Source: Prosopocoilus inquinatus (Eukaryota > Arthropoda > Insecta > Coleoptera > Lucanidae). From it: a stretch of 64,000 nucleotides of DNA. Location: NCBI GenBank assembly GCA_036172665.1, contig JAYKNF010000015.1:3286001-3350000 (forward strand), in the 5' to 3' direction. The position numbers were made by a program, and so were the translations under genes. Position 1 is the stretch's first letter. Every line of letters begins with the position of its first letter. Positions 1 through 9,970 of this stretch are shown in pieces. Below the pieces are notes generated by a model. The model did no database searches. It saw only the letters and a program-made list of their open reading frames with translations, and was not told the origin of the DNA.

Positions 1-349
1 AATTAAAAAGCGGTGATGTACGAAGACATGCCTTCTTAAAAATTATATCTCACCATAGTGCTCCTAATTATTGATTACATGATTATTTCATATGTATTAT
101 ATATATATTTGATACTTTTTTTTATATATTTGACATATTTTGTAATAATTGATATTCTTCATAAAATTTATAATTTTATATTGTGACTGTTGTAATAAAT
201 GAAATATAACAGAAAAATACTTATTTTTATTTAACCTGTGCGTAGAGGCTTAGAGTGCAATTTACCTGTCGGTTTAAACAGGTAACGAAGAAGACAGTGT
301 GCAAAATACCGGTAGGATTTTATTGACCTGGGGATTTGGCGTGCAATTT

Positions 350-853
350 ACGTATACCCTAGAGTTTAATGCCCAAGATAGTGCTGCTATTGCAAAGGCA
401 CAAAATATTGTAACAAAAACTTCATTGGCAAATCAACTGAACTTCATCAAAATGCATTACAGTTTTGTAATACAAACTATAAACAATTTAGAAAAACCGA
501 AAATGTCTTTAATAGAATCCGTTAAAATTGTTAAAGAATTTAAAGAGAATATTTCAAAAGTTCCAGGTAAAATCGGCAGTTCAGTAAATAAAAAATATTT
601 ATCCGTTTTAGATAAAAATAGCGGCTTCAAAACCCTTGAGGAAATTTACGAAATTTTGAATAGAAACTTTGAAATTGACTTAAGTGTAGAATTTTCAGCT
701 ATGAGTCACTTTAAATATGCCCCAATTACCTCCGTGGTTGTTGAAAGGAATTTTTCAATTTATAAAAATATTTTGTCAGATAAAAGGGAAAATTTCCTGG
801 TAGAGAACTTGGAAAAACACATTGTTGTAAATTATAATCGAAGATTTTTTTAG
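350..853 (+). pseudogene. hAT-type transposase C-terminal fragment (CGGBP1-like dimerisation region)
   Basis: An open stretch of about 168 codons ends in TAG at 851-853. The C-terminal part has the pattern seen at the end of hAT-derived insect proteins: hydrophobic residues, then VERNFSIYKNILSDKREN, matching the family's S-x-ERxFSxYKxxLSDxR dimerisation motif. The N-terminal BED finger and the catalytic core are absent. No credible start codon is visible: the reading frame runs into upstream sequence lacking hAT similarity, so the true left limit is uncertain. It could also be the last exon of a domesticated CGGBP1-like gene, but nothing nearby supports this. Family call by motif recognition only. 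Confidence 0.55.
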
Positions 854-1030
854 TCGTTATAATATTTACTTAATAATGTACATACATAATATACATACTT
901 CCTTCATATAAGCGTTTACAAATAAATGTAAATAAATTGTATAAAATATAATTGTTTTTTATTTGAATAAGAATGCCCATAAAACACAGTAGACCAGTTA
1001 TTGCATTATTTGAAGTGTTCGGCCAATCTT

Positions 1031-1115
1031 GCACATATTTCGCCATTTTTAGTGCATATATATGTGCATATTTCATCATTTTTTAGTGCATATATATGCG
1101 CATATTTCATCAAAA
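1031..1115. repeat. 34-bp tandem repeat, two copies plus a partial
   Basis: The unit starting AGTGCATATATATG begins at 1051 and again at 1085, with one or two differences. A partial unit (GCACATATTTCGCC) precedes it at 1031. It lies 180 bp beyond the hAT-type fragment and may be a subterminal repeat of that element. Confidence 0.6.
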
Positions 1116-1961
1116 TTACTCGCATATAAATCCGCTCTCTAGTTATTACCTATTCGTTATGCGTACTTTCGAAATACGTAAAATACACTGGGTGTTCCAT
1201 TTAAAAAAATATAAATTTGGTATGGCTCTCAGTTACTGAACACCCTGTTTAGCAAAAAAATAATTTGATAACATAAAGCTGACTGATTTAAACCTTTCTA
1301 TCTTGTACGGTTTAGACGGTAGAGAAGACCGCGGCACTCGGCGGACACCCTATATAGGCTGTTCCATTTAGAAAAATATATGTTAGGGTCGTCTAGCTCT
1401 TACAAGACACCCTGCATGTGCCTAAATAATTTTAGATTGTACATCTAACCGATATGTATGTCAGTGCGCATACAGATTTCAAAAATGTTCAGCAGTAACG
1501 CTACAATCTTCCTCCCACGCCTGTTGGATCTCCCTGTACAAATGAAGCTAAAATTTCCAAAATTTTTCTGTTTCAATTATTTAAGTAATTGAGACACAAA
1601 TTTTGTGTTCTAAACATAAAATGCCATAATATTTAAAATCCCTCATTGTTTTCCTATAACTCAGAAGAACATACCTACTTTTTTGAAATCAACGCTGCAC
1701 CAAAAAGGGACACACAAAATGTTAAGTCTTACCGAAAAACAAGATAAGATTTTCTACATATTTTTTTTATTTCTTGACATGTTTTATATTAATTTTTATA
1801 TCAGATTCAGTCATGTGTATAAAGTCACGTTCATTGGCGTTAAAATTCTACATAGTTTACTTGACAAATATCAATTATGTAATTAATCGTCAAATTTGTT
1901 TTAAGATCTATACTGAAGAAGCGGTAAATAAAGTAAAAATAATTTTGCATAAAATTATAAA
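1116..1961. other. no gene seen; two related short motifs
   Basis: I recognise no gene. Two imperfect copies of a motif beginning TGTTCCATTTA(A/G)AAAAATAT (about 1193 and 1361) are each followed 40-50 bp later by ACACCCTG, as if two decayed copies of one small element lie about 170 bp apart. The rest is AT-rich DNA. Confidence 0.3.
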
Positions 1962-1963
1962 TA

Positions 1964-3266
1964 AAGGGTTTTCCAATAGGGTCGGGTCGATGTTGAAATA
2001 GAATAAAACAAGCTGTGTGTGAGAAATTAACGAAATACTTTTTTTATTTGAAAGGCCCATATGTGCCATTATGAACGGAAGATGATATCGTTCAAATGTC
2101 CGCCGCGGCTTCGCAGGGTGGCACGGATCCGTGAGACCCAATTTTCAATGACTCTGGCGCATAGATCCCGCTGAATTTGAGCAATGGCCTGAGTTATGTT
2201 GAGTTTGAGGGCATCGGTCGATTGCGGGCTATTGGCGTAGACCTGCGACTTCAGAAAACCCCACAAGAAAAAGTCTAGTGGGGTCAAATCGCACGATCTT
2301 GGTGGCCAATTCACGTCACCTCCGCGAGAAATAACCATACCCTCAAATCGTTCATGCAAAATGTCCATCGTGGCGCTCGCTGTGTGGCACGTAGCGCCAT
2401 CCTGCTGGAACCACATGTCGTCCACGTCCATATCGTTCAATTCGGGCCAAAAGAAATCGGTTATCATCGATCTGTAGCGCTCGCCGTTGACAGTAATGGC
2501 CTCACCAACGTCGTTTTCAAAGAAGTACGGACCAATGACACCGCCGGCCCAAAATCCGCACCAAACGGTAACCTTTTGTGGATGCATTGCCACCTGCTGA
2601 ACCTCGTGTGGGTTGGTGTCGTCCCATATACGGCAATTTTGCTTATTAACATAGCCGTTCATCCAAAAGTGCGCCTCGTCGCTAAAGATGATTTTCTGGC
2701 CAAAACTGGGGTCCTCTTCCAAACGCTCCGAAGCCCATTCAGCGAACAAACGGCGTTGTGTATGGTCATTGACTTTGAGCTCCTGGGTCAGTTGGATCTT
2801 GTACGGGTGCAGGCCCAAGTCCCGACGCAGAATTCTCCAAGCTGAAGTCTGCGAAAGGCCAAGTTCTTGTGCACGGCGAGGAATTGACTGCCTCGGGTTC
2901 TCCTGCACACTTTCACGGACAGCGGCGATATTCTCGGCCGATCTGGCGTTCTTTTGACGTACGGGTGTTCGCTGATTATTTACCGAGCCGGTCTTCTCGA
3001 ATTTGGCCACCAAGCGTTGGAGGGTCGACTTTGAAGGGCCACCCCGTCTGCCGTAAAATGGGCGCAACGCGCGCAACGTTTGCGCAAACGAACACTCGTT
3101 TTGATAATAAAGTTTTATCATTTGGACGTGTTGCTCAGTCGTGTAACTTGCCATGGTGATTTGGCATCAGTGACAGAATAATAAACAACAGATTTGACAG
3201 ACGTCGCTAAAACAACATTGCCGCCGCAGCCTGCCAAGATCGACCCGACCTTATTGGAAAACCCTT
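1964..3266 (-). mobile_element. mariner-like element (IS630/Tc1/mariner superfamily), structurally complete
   Basis: The element is 1303 bp. Its 28-bp terminal inverted repeats begin AAGGGTTTTCCAATA (1964-1991) and differ at one position from the right end (3239-3266, inverted). Both ends abut TA (1962-1963 and 3267-3268), the dinucleotide duplicated by this superfamily. One transposase frame fills most of the interior on the minus strand with no break. The small size, matched ends and open frame make this the least decayed DNA transposon in the window. Whether it can still move cannot be told from sequence alone. Confidence 0.93.
2069..3154 (-). CDS. mariner-like DD41D transposase
   Basis: This 361-residue protein has the usual mariner transposase length. 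It catalyses cut-and-paste transposition at the flanking TIRs. Residues 1-60 and 70-115 form two helix-turn-helix-like DNA-binding regions. The catalytic core has the DDE_3 layout: FSDEAHF with D159, QQDGATCHT with D252, and CDLTPLDFFLWG with D294. The D252-D294 spacing is 41 residues, so it is a DD41D type, the spacing reported for rosa-like elements, rather than DD34D mariner or DD34E Tc1. The ATG at 3154 lies 85 bp inside the right TIR and nothing upstream is open. No stop or frameshift is seen. Subfamily assignment is tentative. Confidence 0.92.
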   Translation of the reverse strand: MASYTTEQHVQMIKLYYQNECSFAQTLRALRPFYGRRGGPSKSTLQRLVAKFEKTGSVNNQRTPVRQKNARSAENIAAVRESVQENPRQSIPRRAQELGLSQTSAWRILRRDLGLHPYKIQLTQELKVNDHTQRRLFAEWASERLEEDPSFGQKIIFSDEAHFWMNGYVNKQNCRIWDDTNPHEVQQVAMHPQKVTVWCGFWAGGVIGPYFFENDVGEAITVNGERYRSMITDFFWPELNDMDVDDMWFQQDGATCHTASATMDILHERFEGMVISRGGDVNWPPRSCDLTPLDFFLWGFLKSQVYANSPQSTDALKLNITQAIAQIQRDLCARVIENWVSRIRATLRSRGGHLNDIIFRS

Positions 3267-4130
3267 TATAAAAAGAATTCTAACTCTGTCGAAGAATTGA
3301 ACCACGAACATTCGTATTGCGAAACATGAACGTTAAGCGTGAGCCACGCGCTGAATCGTAGTTTATAGTAACAATTTCATCTATCAGCTATTTTGTAAAC
3401 ATGTGGCAGTAAGTTCGACCGGATCTGTTCGGTTCGGGGACAGTATCTCGGTGTTCGTTCTATCCCGCGAGCAGTAGGTCCGTTCCATCACTAATTTACA
3501 TTTTGTCTCAATAAAATGAAAATTTAATGTAATCTGCCTCATTTTTCGTCTTGATTTTTCATAAAATGTTCCAGTTTGTCATTTTTGACAACCCACTCGT
3601 TCAAGGTCAAATACCCACTGTAGCGTATCAAAAACATATGATGGCAGTACCTGTGCATAGATAAAAGGTATATTAGATGTCAAAGCCAACGTTGTATATC
3701 TGGAGCAACAAAATGTGCGCCTCACGCGGCCTGGGGAGAATTAAAATTAAAAAAAGGGCGCGTAATTTAAAAATATTTCTGCGTTAATGGTTTAAGTATT
3801 GTTCAGGAAATTAAATAATCTAATACATTGAGCTACACTTGTTTGCAATAAAATCGCGTACACCTTCAAAATCAAGTAGCCGAGTTTTCACCTATTTCTT
3901 GCTTTGTAAATGGGTATTTTGAGAATTTTGTCATGTTTCGAAACATACAGGTTAGGAACGGACGTTGAAAATATTACTATTTTACCTGACATGAGTCAGA
4001 GAGTAGCTATTCAATAAATATCACGACATTTCAAATATTTAACGGTCCATAGATGTAATGTAATTTAATCGAAATACAATTGTCGATTACAGTCCTATTC
4101 ATATAATTTTTAACACTTGTCAAGATTCTT
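3267..4130. other. no gene; holds the right arm of a dispersed TIR repeat (3495-3655)
   Basis: Positions 3495-3655 closely match the right arm of the TIR element at 60.93-61.77 kb, including TTTGTCATTTTTGACAAC and the end ATGATGGCAGTACCTGTG. This is a fragment of the same family. Nothing else in the interval is recognisable. Confidence 0.45.
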
Positions 4131-4133
4131 CAA

Positions 4134-4480
4134 CAAATTTTGTGCAAATCGTTCTTGATTGCAGTGAAAACCTTCTTACATCGCAATTTCGAATAAATTG
4201 GGCAAGTCGTTTTTGGTCTGCAGTGGGAATGTCGAGCTACGTCTCTGCTGAAGAAGCCCCAAGTAGGGCTGAAACAGCTGTCCAGAGGCTGCTCGAGGTT
4301 TTCACTGCAATCAAGAACAATTTGCACAAAATTTTTCTAAAAACTTTCATTATGCTTTGACAGCAAGCATGACCGCCTTGCATGGGGGACTTATTAGGAG
4401 CAAATCCCGCTTCAATTTGTCTATCCTACTGCAATGTCAGGTCAAAAAGCGATAGTAAGATGTCGCTATTTTATCTGTTC
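4134..4480 (+). repeat. hammerhead-repeat (retrozyme-like) fragment
   Basis: About 350 bp related to the 312-bp monomers at 34.9-38.8 kb. The first ~50 bp (4138-4187) are in the opposite orientation to the remainder, so a short inverted arm precedes the plus-oriented copy. The fragment ends at ...GATGTCGCTATTTTATCTG, the same point where the large array ends. It contains one intact-looking hammerhead fold and is more diverged than the array monomers. Confidence 0.8.
4232..4296 (+). ncRNA. hammerhead ribozyme, type I
   Basis: The core CTGAAGA is followed by helix II AGCCC/GGGCT with loop CAAGTA, then GAAA, then CAGCTGTC. Cleavage is expected after GTC. Helix I pairs CTCTG before the core with CAGAG after the cleavage site, and an outer helix pairs TCGAGC with GCTCGA across an internal loop. 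Loop II differs by one base from the main array (CAAGTA against CAAGCA) while every stem is kept. Confidence 0.8.
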
Positions 4481-4778
4481 TTATTTTTATCACAAATTGT
4501 CCTGTTCGTTCGCCTGAAATGGCCGCAAACGAAATTTAAACGTTTAATTAAAAAAGAAATCGAATTAATACTTTGACTTCTGACAACCGATTCCAAACTT
4601 TTCAAAATCAATAAAAGGTAACCATGGTAACTTAAAAATATGCTAAGGATTACAGATTACTGCAAATATAGTGCCATCCCAGCGACCTGGGGGGAATTAT
4701 AATGATGTTTAAAACTGTGGCAATAAACATAAAGCCCTGTGTACCTTTGTCCTTAGACAGAGATCGAGTGTCTTATGA

Positions 4779-4914
4779 GGCTGCGGTAAGTGAACGGTTG
4801 AACTGGTCACACCAAACCACATGATCACTTTTCTCAATTGGTGATTGGTCAGAGTGTTTAGTCGGACCGCTGACTTGACGATTTTGTGCAATTTGACCGT
4901 TCACTTAACTCGGC
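4779..4914. repeat. MITE with GGC(C/T)GCGGTAAGTGAAC ends
   Basis: The ends are inverted: GCGGTAAGTGAACGGT at the left and ACCGTTCACTTAACTCGG at the right. Related copies lie at 5999-6135 and about 30369-30494. The shared core reads TTCTCAATTGGTGATTGGTC. No coding capacity. The GGCC-type ends with near 3-bp duplications fit a PIF/Harbinger-type MITE. Confidence 0.65.
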
Positions 4915-5400
4915 CTGTGTTGCAATATTTTAATTTCGTCACAAGGTGTATTTTTCTTTAGTTGTTGCAAATCTTTTCTAAACATGTAATTCAAAAAATT
5001 GTCCGTGTCAGTACGTTTGCCAGAAGAACTTTTCAATTCGTCTCGTTTTTTTCGTCAATATAACCCTTATACACTTTTGTAACACCTAAAATAAGTATTT
5101 GTAAATGAAAAGTACGCTTACAAATTTGAAATATTGTACTTAGTGCAAAAATTTTCTCTAATCTTTCAATAATTTTCATTTTCCCCAAACCTGGCCTATC
5201 TGTTTGGCTCCTTACAAATGCTTTGTGTATAACAATATTCATCTCGCGTTTTACAATTTTTAACATTTTGGGATTTTAATTATTTACGTAACAAATTGAC
5301 TTGTAGAATTAACATACTAACAGATATTTCTTAAAGTTGAGAGTTGACAACAATTGATCTATCTGATTTAAAGTGTCACATTTTGGCATATGTTATAATA

Positions 5401-6234
5401 GGGGCATTCAACAGATACAATCTATTTATGATTACACACAGTTTAGCGTTCAACGTATATAAATCGAATCAATATTGATTGTTAAATTTTTAAAAAAAAA
5501 TTACGATGCAATGCGATGCGATTAAATATGTCGTCGAACTGTCATTTGCTGTCAAAGAAAAGAAGTGGAAGTGTAATGTGTGCTTGTTTATTTCAGAAAT
5601 AAGTAAAAGTAAAAACAGAATCGCACTCCTTAAAAAACTTGACTTCAGGAATTTGGAATTAAAAAAGAAATATGCTGACAACTTCGATGACGTGTTACCA
5701 CTTCCTGGTGCAATGCCCAGAAGACATGAGCCGCATTAGATTAATAAATAAATTGTGAAATTATACATTGTGCAAAAGACTATATTTTGACCTTATGAAG
5801 AAATACATCATATACAAGTGCTATTGTGCTATTATTCCAGTTTTATGGGATTCCTCAGTGTGTAATGCTTCTTTTGAGACATGCGCAGTGCTGCAGAAAA
5901 CGGTATCAGCTCATTGGTGGAAACAGAAGTAGCAATCATAGAAAAATCGAATCCAGAACCAACAATGTCGGGGATAAAAAACGGCGTTATTAAATTTAGG
6001 CCGCGGTAAGTGAACAGTCGAAGTGGTTAGACCAAATCATGTGATCACTTTTCTCAATTGGTGATTGGTCGAAGGGTTTAGTCAGACTGCTGACTTGACG
6101 ATTTTGTGCAATTTGACCGTTCACTTAACGCGGCCTTGAATTTATTGTTACTATTGCTGGTTAGAGGTTATAGGTCACCTGTCACGACAAATCACTGACG
6201 TTTAAAATAATCGATTTTTTTTGTTGAATGCCCC
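5401..6234. mobile_element. non-autonomous TIR element with GGGGCATTCAA ends
   Basis: The left end is GGGGCATTCAACAG (5401) and the right end is the inverse, GTTGAATGCCCC (to 6234). A second inverse end, TTGAATGCCCC, lies at 6292-6302. A fragment of the same family sits at 51130-51383 on the minus strand, also ending in the inverse GGGGGCATTCAAC. The interior holds a 77-codon open stretch (5506-5739), but the 51-kb copy is interrupted there and it resembles nothing I know, so I do not call a gene. A GGCC-type MITE is nested inside. Confidence 0.55.
5999..6135. repeat. MITE with GGCCGCGGTAAGTGAAC ends (nested copy)
   Basis: The 137-bp element starts GGCCGCGGTAAGTGAAC and ends in the inverse, GTTCACTTAACGCGGCC. 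It is flanked by TTA (5996-5998) and TTG (6136-6138), a probable 3-bp duplication with one change. It interrupts the GGGGCATTCAA element, so it is the younger insertion. Confidence 0.75.
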
Positions 6235-6543
6235 TAGTGTGTTTATGAAACGATTTAAATTGATTTCTATTATAATTAATCGATTTGTTTCTTGAATGCC
6301 CCTAATGACACGAAATTAATTTGTCTAATTTTACTACAATAGCCAACATAATAAAATAAAATCAGGACCTACTTGATGATAAATAAATAAAAAAACAAAT
6401 ATTATGTTGATTAATTACCCGTGTAGTGCAAAATTCTGTAACCACAGCTGTGTGCAGCTGTGCAGAAATACTCAAAAGACAGTAACCATTCTACGCTCAG
6501 ACAATAATCATTCTATGCTCACTTACTATAAGTTTTAACTAAC

Positions 6544-6775
6544 CTATTTTAACTAAAGCAGGATTTAAGTCACTTATTGAATCGATGAACGTCCAGTAAA
6601 AGTCAATGTTTTCATCGGCTAAATACTCAGCTACTTCTAACACTAACGGAGTGACTTGCCATTTTGCTTCCAGCAAAGTCGTTACTGACTTCGATTTCTT
6701 CATTCTTGACCCATTCACTTCCAGCAAGGATAAGCACAAGAGGATGCTTACGATTCCTGAAATCCTCATTTTCAT
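6544..6775 (-). CDS. Uggt: UDP-glucose:glycoprotein glucosyltransferase, first coding exon (partial)
   Basis: UGGT is the ER folding sensor that re-glucosylates N-glycans on misfolded glycoproteins. This exon encodes 77 residues: an N-terminal signal peptide (MKMRISGIVSILLCLSLLEV, cut probably near NGS), then the start of the first thioredoxin-like domain with the UGGT signature VTTLLEAKWQVTPLVLEVAE followed by YLADE. Insect UGGTs carry the same pattern at the same distance from the N-terminus. The exon ends at 6544 in phase 1, where ATAG is followed by GTTAGT, an acceptable splice donor. I chose the ATG at 6775; a second ATG two codons on is equally possible. No downstream exon is seen on the minus strand between 6543 and 1, so intron 1 exceeds 6.5 kb and is full of transposons. 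Confidence 0.8.
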
Positions 6776-6899
6776 CCTGGAACAGCAAGCGAGAAATTGG
6801 GAGTAATTACCGCATAAATGTAACATTAACCTTTTACTTCCTCGAAGGTGTTTACTAATCAACAATTGCACTAATGCAATTTTAGGGTAATAATGAATT

Positions 6900-8163
6900 T
6901 TAAATGCATTATTGAAATCACTGACGAGAAGGTCTCGTCACAAATCACAACATAAATAGCTTGAAAATGAACATTACACCAACCAATCAGAGTTGGACAC
7001 CACGATCCGATGAATTAGGGAATTTCAACATTATGGTCATTTGATTTAAGGATTAGACGTTACGTATATGCGCAGTTGGCACCTCATGAAATTATAAAAT
7101 TACCTATATGCAATAGACTAGGAAAGTAAGGCTGGCCACACATTCATGAAGCAAAAGCGCTTTAAAGCAAAACGTTTTGCTGCAATGCAAAACATCTCGG
7201 TTAGTCACACACTGATGAAGCAAAATGTTTTCAGGCAAAACTATCTGTTAAAAATGCACCTATTCTTTTGAAATTTGACATACACATTGCTGAACCCTTT
7301 ATTTATGGCGCTAAAGAGTTAGAATCGACAATTTACTTTATATTTTTGTATAAATAATATCTATATTGAACTCTATATTTGAAACTGTAAATATTCAATG
7401 TTATTTAAAAAAATATGAAAAAACCTTTCTTTACAGTCATGTAATTTATGTTATAGTTTAATTTAGTAAAGTCCGAAAAGTAAAAAAATTGTTAGAAAAC
7501 CAATTATTTAATAAATAAAATTTTAAATTCCATTCTTTTCGAACAGATGGCGCAGTATTTGAAACGAATTAACAACCGCGCTAGCTCCGCCCCATAGTAA
7601 GTTTTAACCGGTTTTAACCAGTTGACTAAACTTCTAGAATGCATTTCAAAGGCGAAATCTTTCTTTTTGTTAACTCCTAGCCTCATGCTATGTTCTGCTA
7701 AGAATTTTAAGCACATTTTTATTTCTAATAATCAATTACATAATTTAATATAAAATAAACATTACCAGAATAAGAAGCGCGTCATTTATTAATTATTTTA
7801 ATATACAGTTCTTTTCGATGTTTAGCATGGGGATCTTGGTTTTTTATAATGTCGTTAAATGCAAATAGCTCGGTTATTCTTGATTTTAGAGAAAAGTTGT
7901 AAAGGCAAAAGTTGTACTGAATTATGTTCTTAATTCACGAGTCGAACTGAATTTTCCATATAAATTCCTATTTTCGAGTTATGACATAAAGTTTATTTTT
8001 TTATTGGAAACTCTATTAAGTCATGATTGCAAAAAATAGCATTTTTTACCTTTCCAGCGATGAATCATTGGATATGTTTATTTAAAAAAATAACGGATAT
8101 TCGGCAATTTTTCATTGAAATTGTTAATACGGTTGGCCATGGAAACAAATGTTTATTTGTATA
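6900..8163. other. no gene; probable UGGT upstream region
   Basis: I see no coding sequence. The DNA is upstream of the minus-strand UGGT exon, so it may hold that gene's 5' UTR and promoter, but no core promoter element is convincing. A short imperfect repeat (ACACA-TTCATGAAGCAAAA and ACACACTGATGAAGCAAAA) occurs near 7138 and 7207. Confidence 0.3.
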
Positions 8164-8352
8164 GGTAAGATAGTGACATCCTACGATCGCTTTTTGACCT
8201 GACATTGCAGTAGGATAGACAAATTAAAGCGGTTTTGCTACATAATAAGTCACCCTATGCAAGGCGGCCACGCTTGCTGTCGAAGCATAATGAAAGTTTA
8301 AAAAAAAGTTGTTGCAAATCGTTTTTGATTGCAGTGAATCCCTCGAACAGCT
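8164..8352 (-). repeat. hammerhead-repeat fragment, truncated before the ribozyme
   Basis: Minus-oriented copy starting at the common end (TAGTGACATCCTACGATCGC) and running through GACCTGACATTGCAGTAGGA to CTCGAACAGC. It breaks off inside the first helix I strand, so no ribozyme is complete. The Ty3 leader of copy 1 starts directly after it. Confidence 0.75.
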
Positions 8353-8448
8353 TCGATAACCAGGTGTCAGGTGTGGGTTTGTGCAAATAAATAAACAATT
8401 TAAAGTAAATTAAATTTAATCAGATAAGTACAGTGTCGAAAAAAAACA

Positions 8449-9970
8449 ATGGCTACGAGAAAAGTGTTTTTGAAAGACTTAACAGACGAATTAAAAACCG
8501 AATGGAAGAACGAGAATTAGAAACCTATGGTTTGAAAGGTGCACTTCAACAGCGTCTCCGATGCGATTTGTTGACAGCTGGTGAAGATCCAGAGACGTTC
8601 CTTTTCTAAATTTTGTGTGGTTCCGTCGATTTTAATAAAATCTTGAAGGATGAATTTCGAGAACAATCCAGCAAATTGGACGAGAAGTTTCAAGAACAGT
8701 CTGGAAATTTAGAGAAGCTTCGAGAACAATCCAGAAATTTAGAGGAAAGGCTTCTAGAACATTCTGGAAATTTAAAGGACGAACTTCGAGAACAATCCAG
8801 AAATTTGGACGATAAGTTTCAAAAACAGTCTGGAAATTTAGAGAAGCTTCGAGAACAATCCAGAAATTTAGAGGAAAAGTTTCTAGAACATTCTGGAAAT
8901 TTCAAGGACGAACTTCGAGAACAATCCAGAAATTTAGAAGAGAAGCTTCTGGAACAATCTGGAAATTTCAAGGACGAACTTCGAGAACAATCTATAAACT
9001 TCAACGATGAGTTGCAAACTAAATTGATGGAACAATCTAGAAATTTAGAGGAGAAGTTCTAGAACAATCTGGAAATTTCGACAAATTACAAAATAAATTG
9101 TTCGAACAATCTAGAGACTTAGACGAGAAATTTCGAGAGCAATCCAGAAATTTCGACGAGAAACTTCTAGAACAGTCCGGAAATTTGAAGGGTGAATTTC
9201 TAGAACAAACGAAAGGACTCGAAGATAAACTAGTGGTAAAAATATCGGAAGAAACAAGAAACCTGCAAGGAAATGTGGAGGAAATAATATTCCAGCAGGA
9301 TAACAAAATCCAAAATCTGGAACAAATCATGGCGGGGTTGCGAGTGTTCGGGGATCAGCCACCAGTAGAAACACTAGAAAATAATGAAACCCGAATTGTG
9401 GAAGGACCAGCAGAAAATTCGAAATTGAAAATAAAACCACCAACGTTCGATGGAAAGTCTTCTCAGCCCAACTACTTCAAACAGTTCGAAGCAACAGCAA
9501 AGGCGAACAGATGGACGGCCAGCGAAAAAGCCACTTCGTTAATTGTGGCCTTGAGAGGGGACGCTATCGATGTGCTACAGACGATGCCGCCAGAGGAACA
9601 AGAAGATTTCGACAAGCTGGTGAATAGGATAGAAACCCGTTACGGACAGACCCATCTGACCGAGGTATACCATGCGCAGTTGAGGAAGGCTTATGCCTTG
9701 GAATTTGAAGCGGCGAGACGAGTTTCAAGAGGGCATGTCAAGGTGCGAGCGGCTATGGACTTCCAAGAGGAAGAAGAGGAAGAATCCGCTAACGCTGCTA
9801 TAAAGGAGCGGCCCGGGGAGTATACCACCGCCGAGGATGTTCGCCGCATTATGGAACAGGTCTTCAAACAGAAGAAGCCGCTGGTGTGTTGGAATTGCCA
9901 GGAGGAAGGACATGTTTGCAGGCGATGTCCAAAGCCCAGACAGGATCCAAGGAAGCCACAGTTAAACTAA
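8449..9970 (+). pseudogene. Gag of Ty3 copy 1 (SAP + coiled coil + capsid + zinc knuckle), broken
   Basis: The start ATG at 8449 matches that of copy 2. A one-base loss near 8505 and a TAA near 8608 break the N-terminal SAP-like region; another break near 9060 interrupts the coiled coil. The coiled coil consists of many near-repeats of REQSRNLEEK and LEQSGNFKDEL. Capsid motifs follow (PPTFDGKSS, VALRGDAIDVLQTMP), with an internal deletion before LRKAYALEFEAARR. The C-terminus keeps a CCHC knuckle, CWNCQEEGHVCRRC, absent from copy 2. Gag ends at 9970 while the protease frame is already open from 9886, the overlap expected if -1 frameshifting made Gag-Pol. Confidence 0.88.

Noticed and set aside
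2354..3159. Plus-strand open frames opposite the mariner transposase
   Set aside because: Shadows of the minus-strand transposase, which has the catalytic motifs and correct length.
5506..5739. 77-codon frame inside the GGGGCATTCAA element
   Set aside because: The copy at 51.1-51.4 kb shares the DNA but has an indel in this frame, and no domain is recognised.
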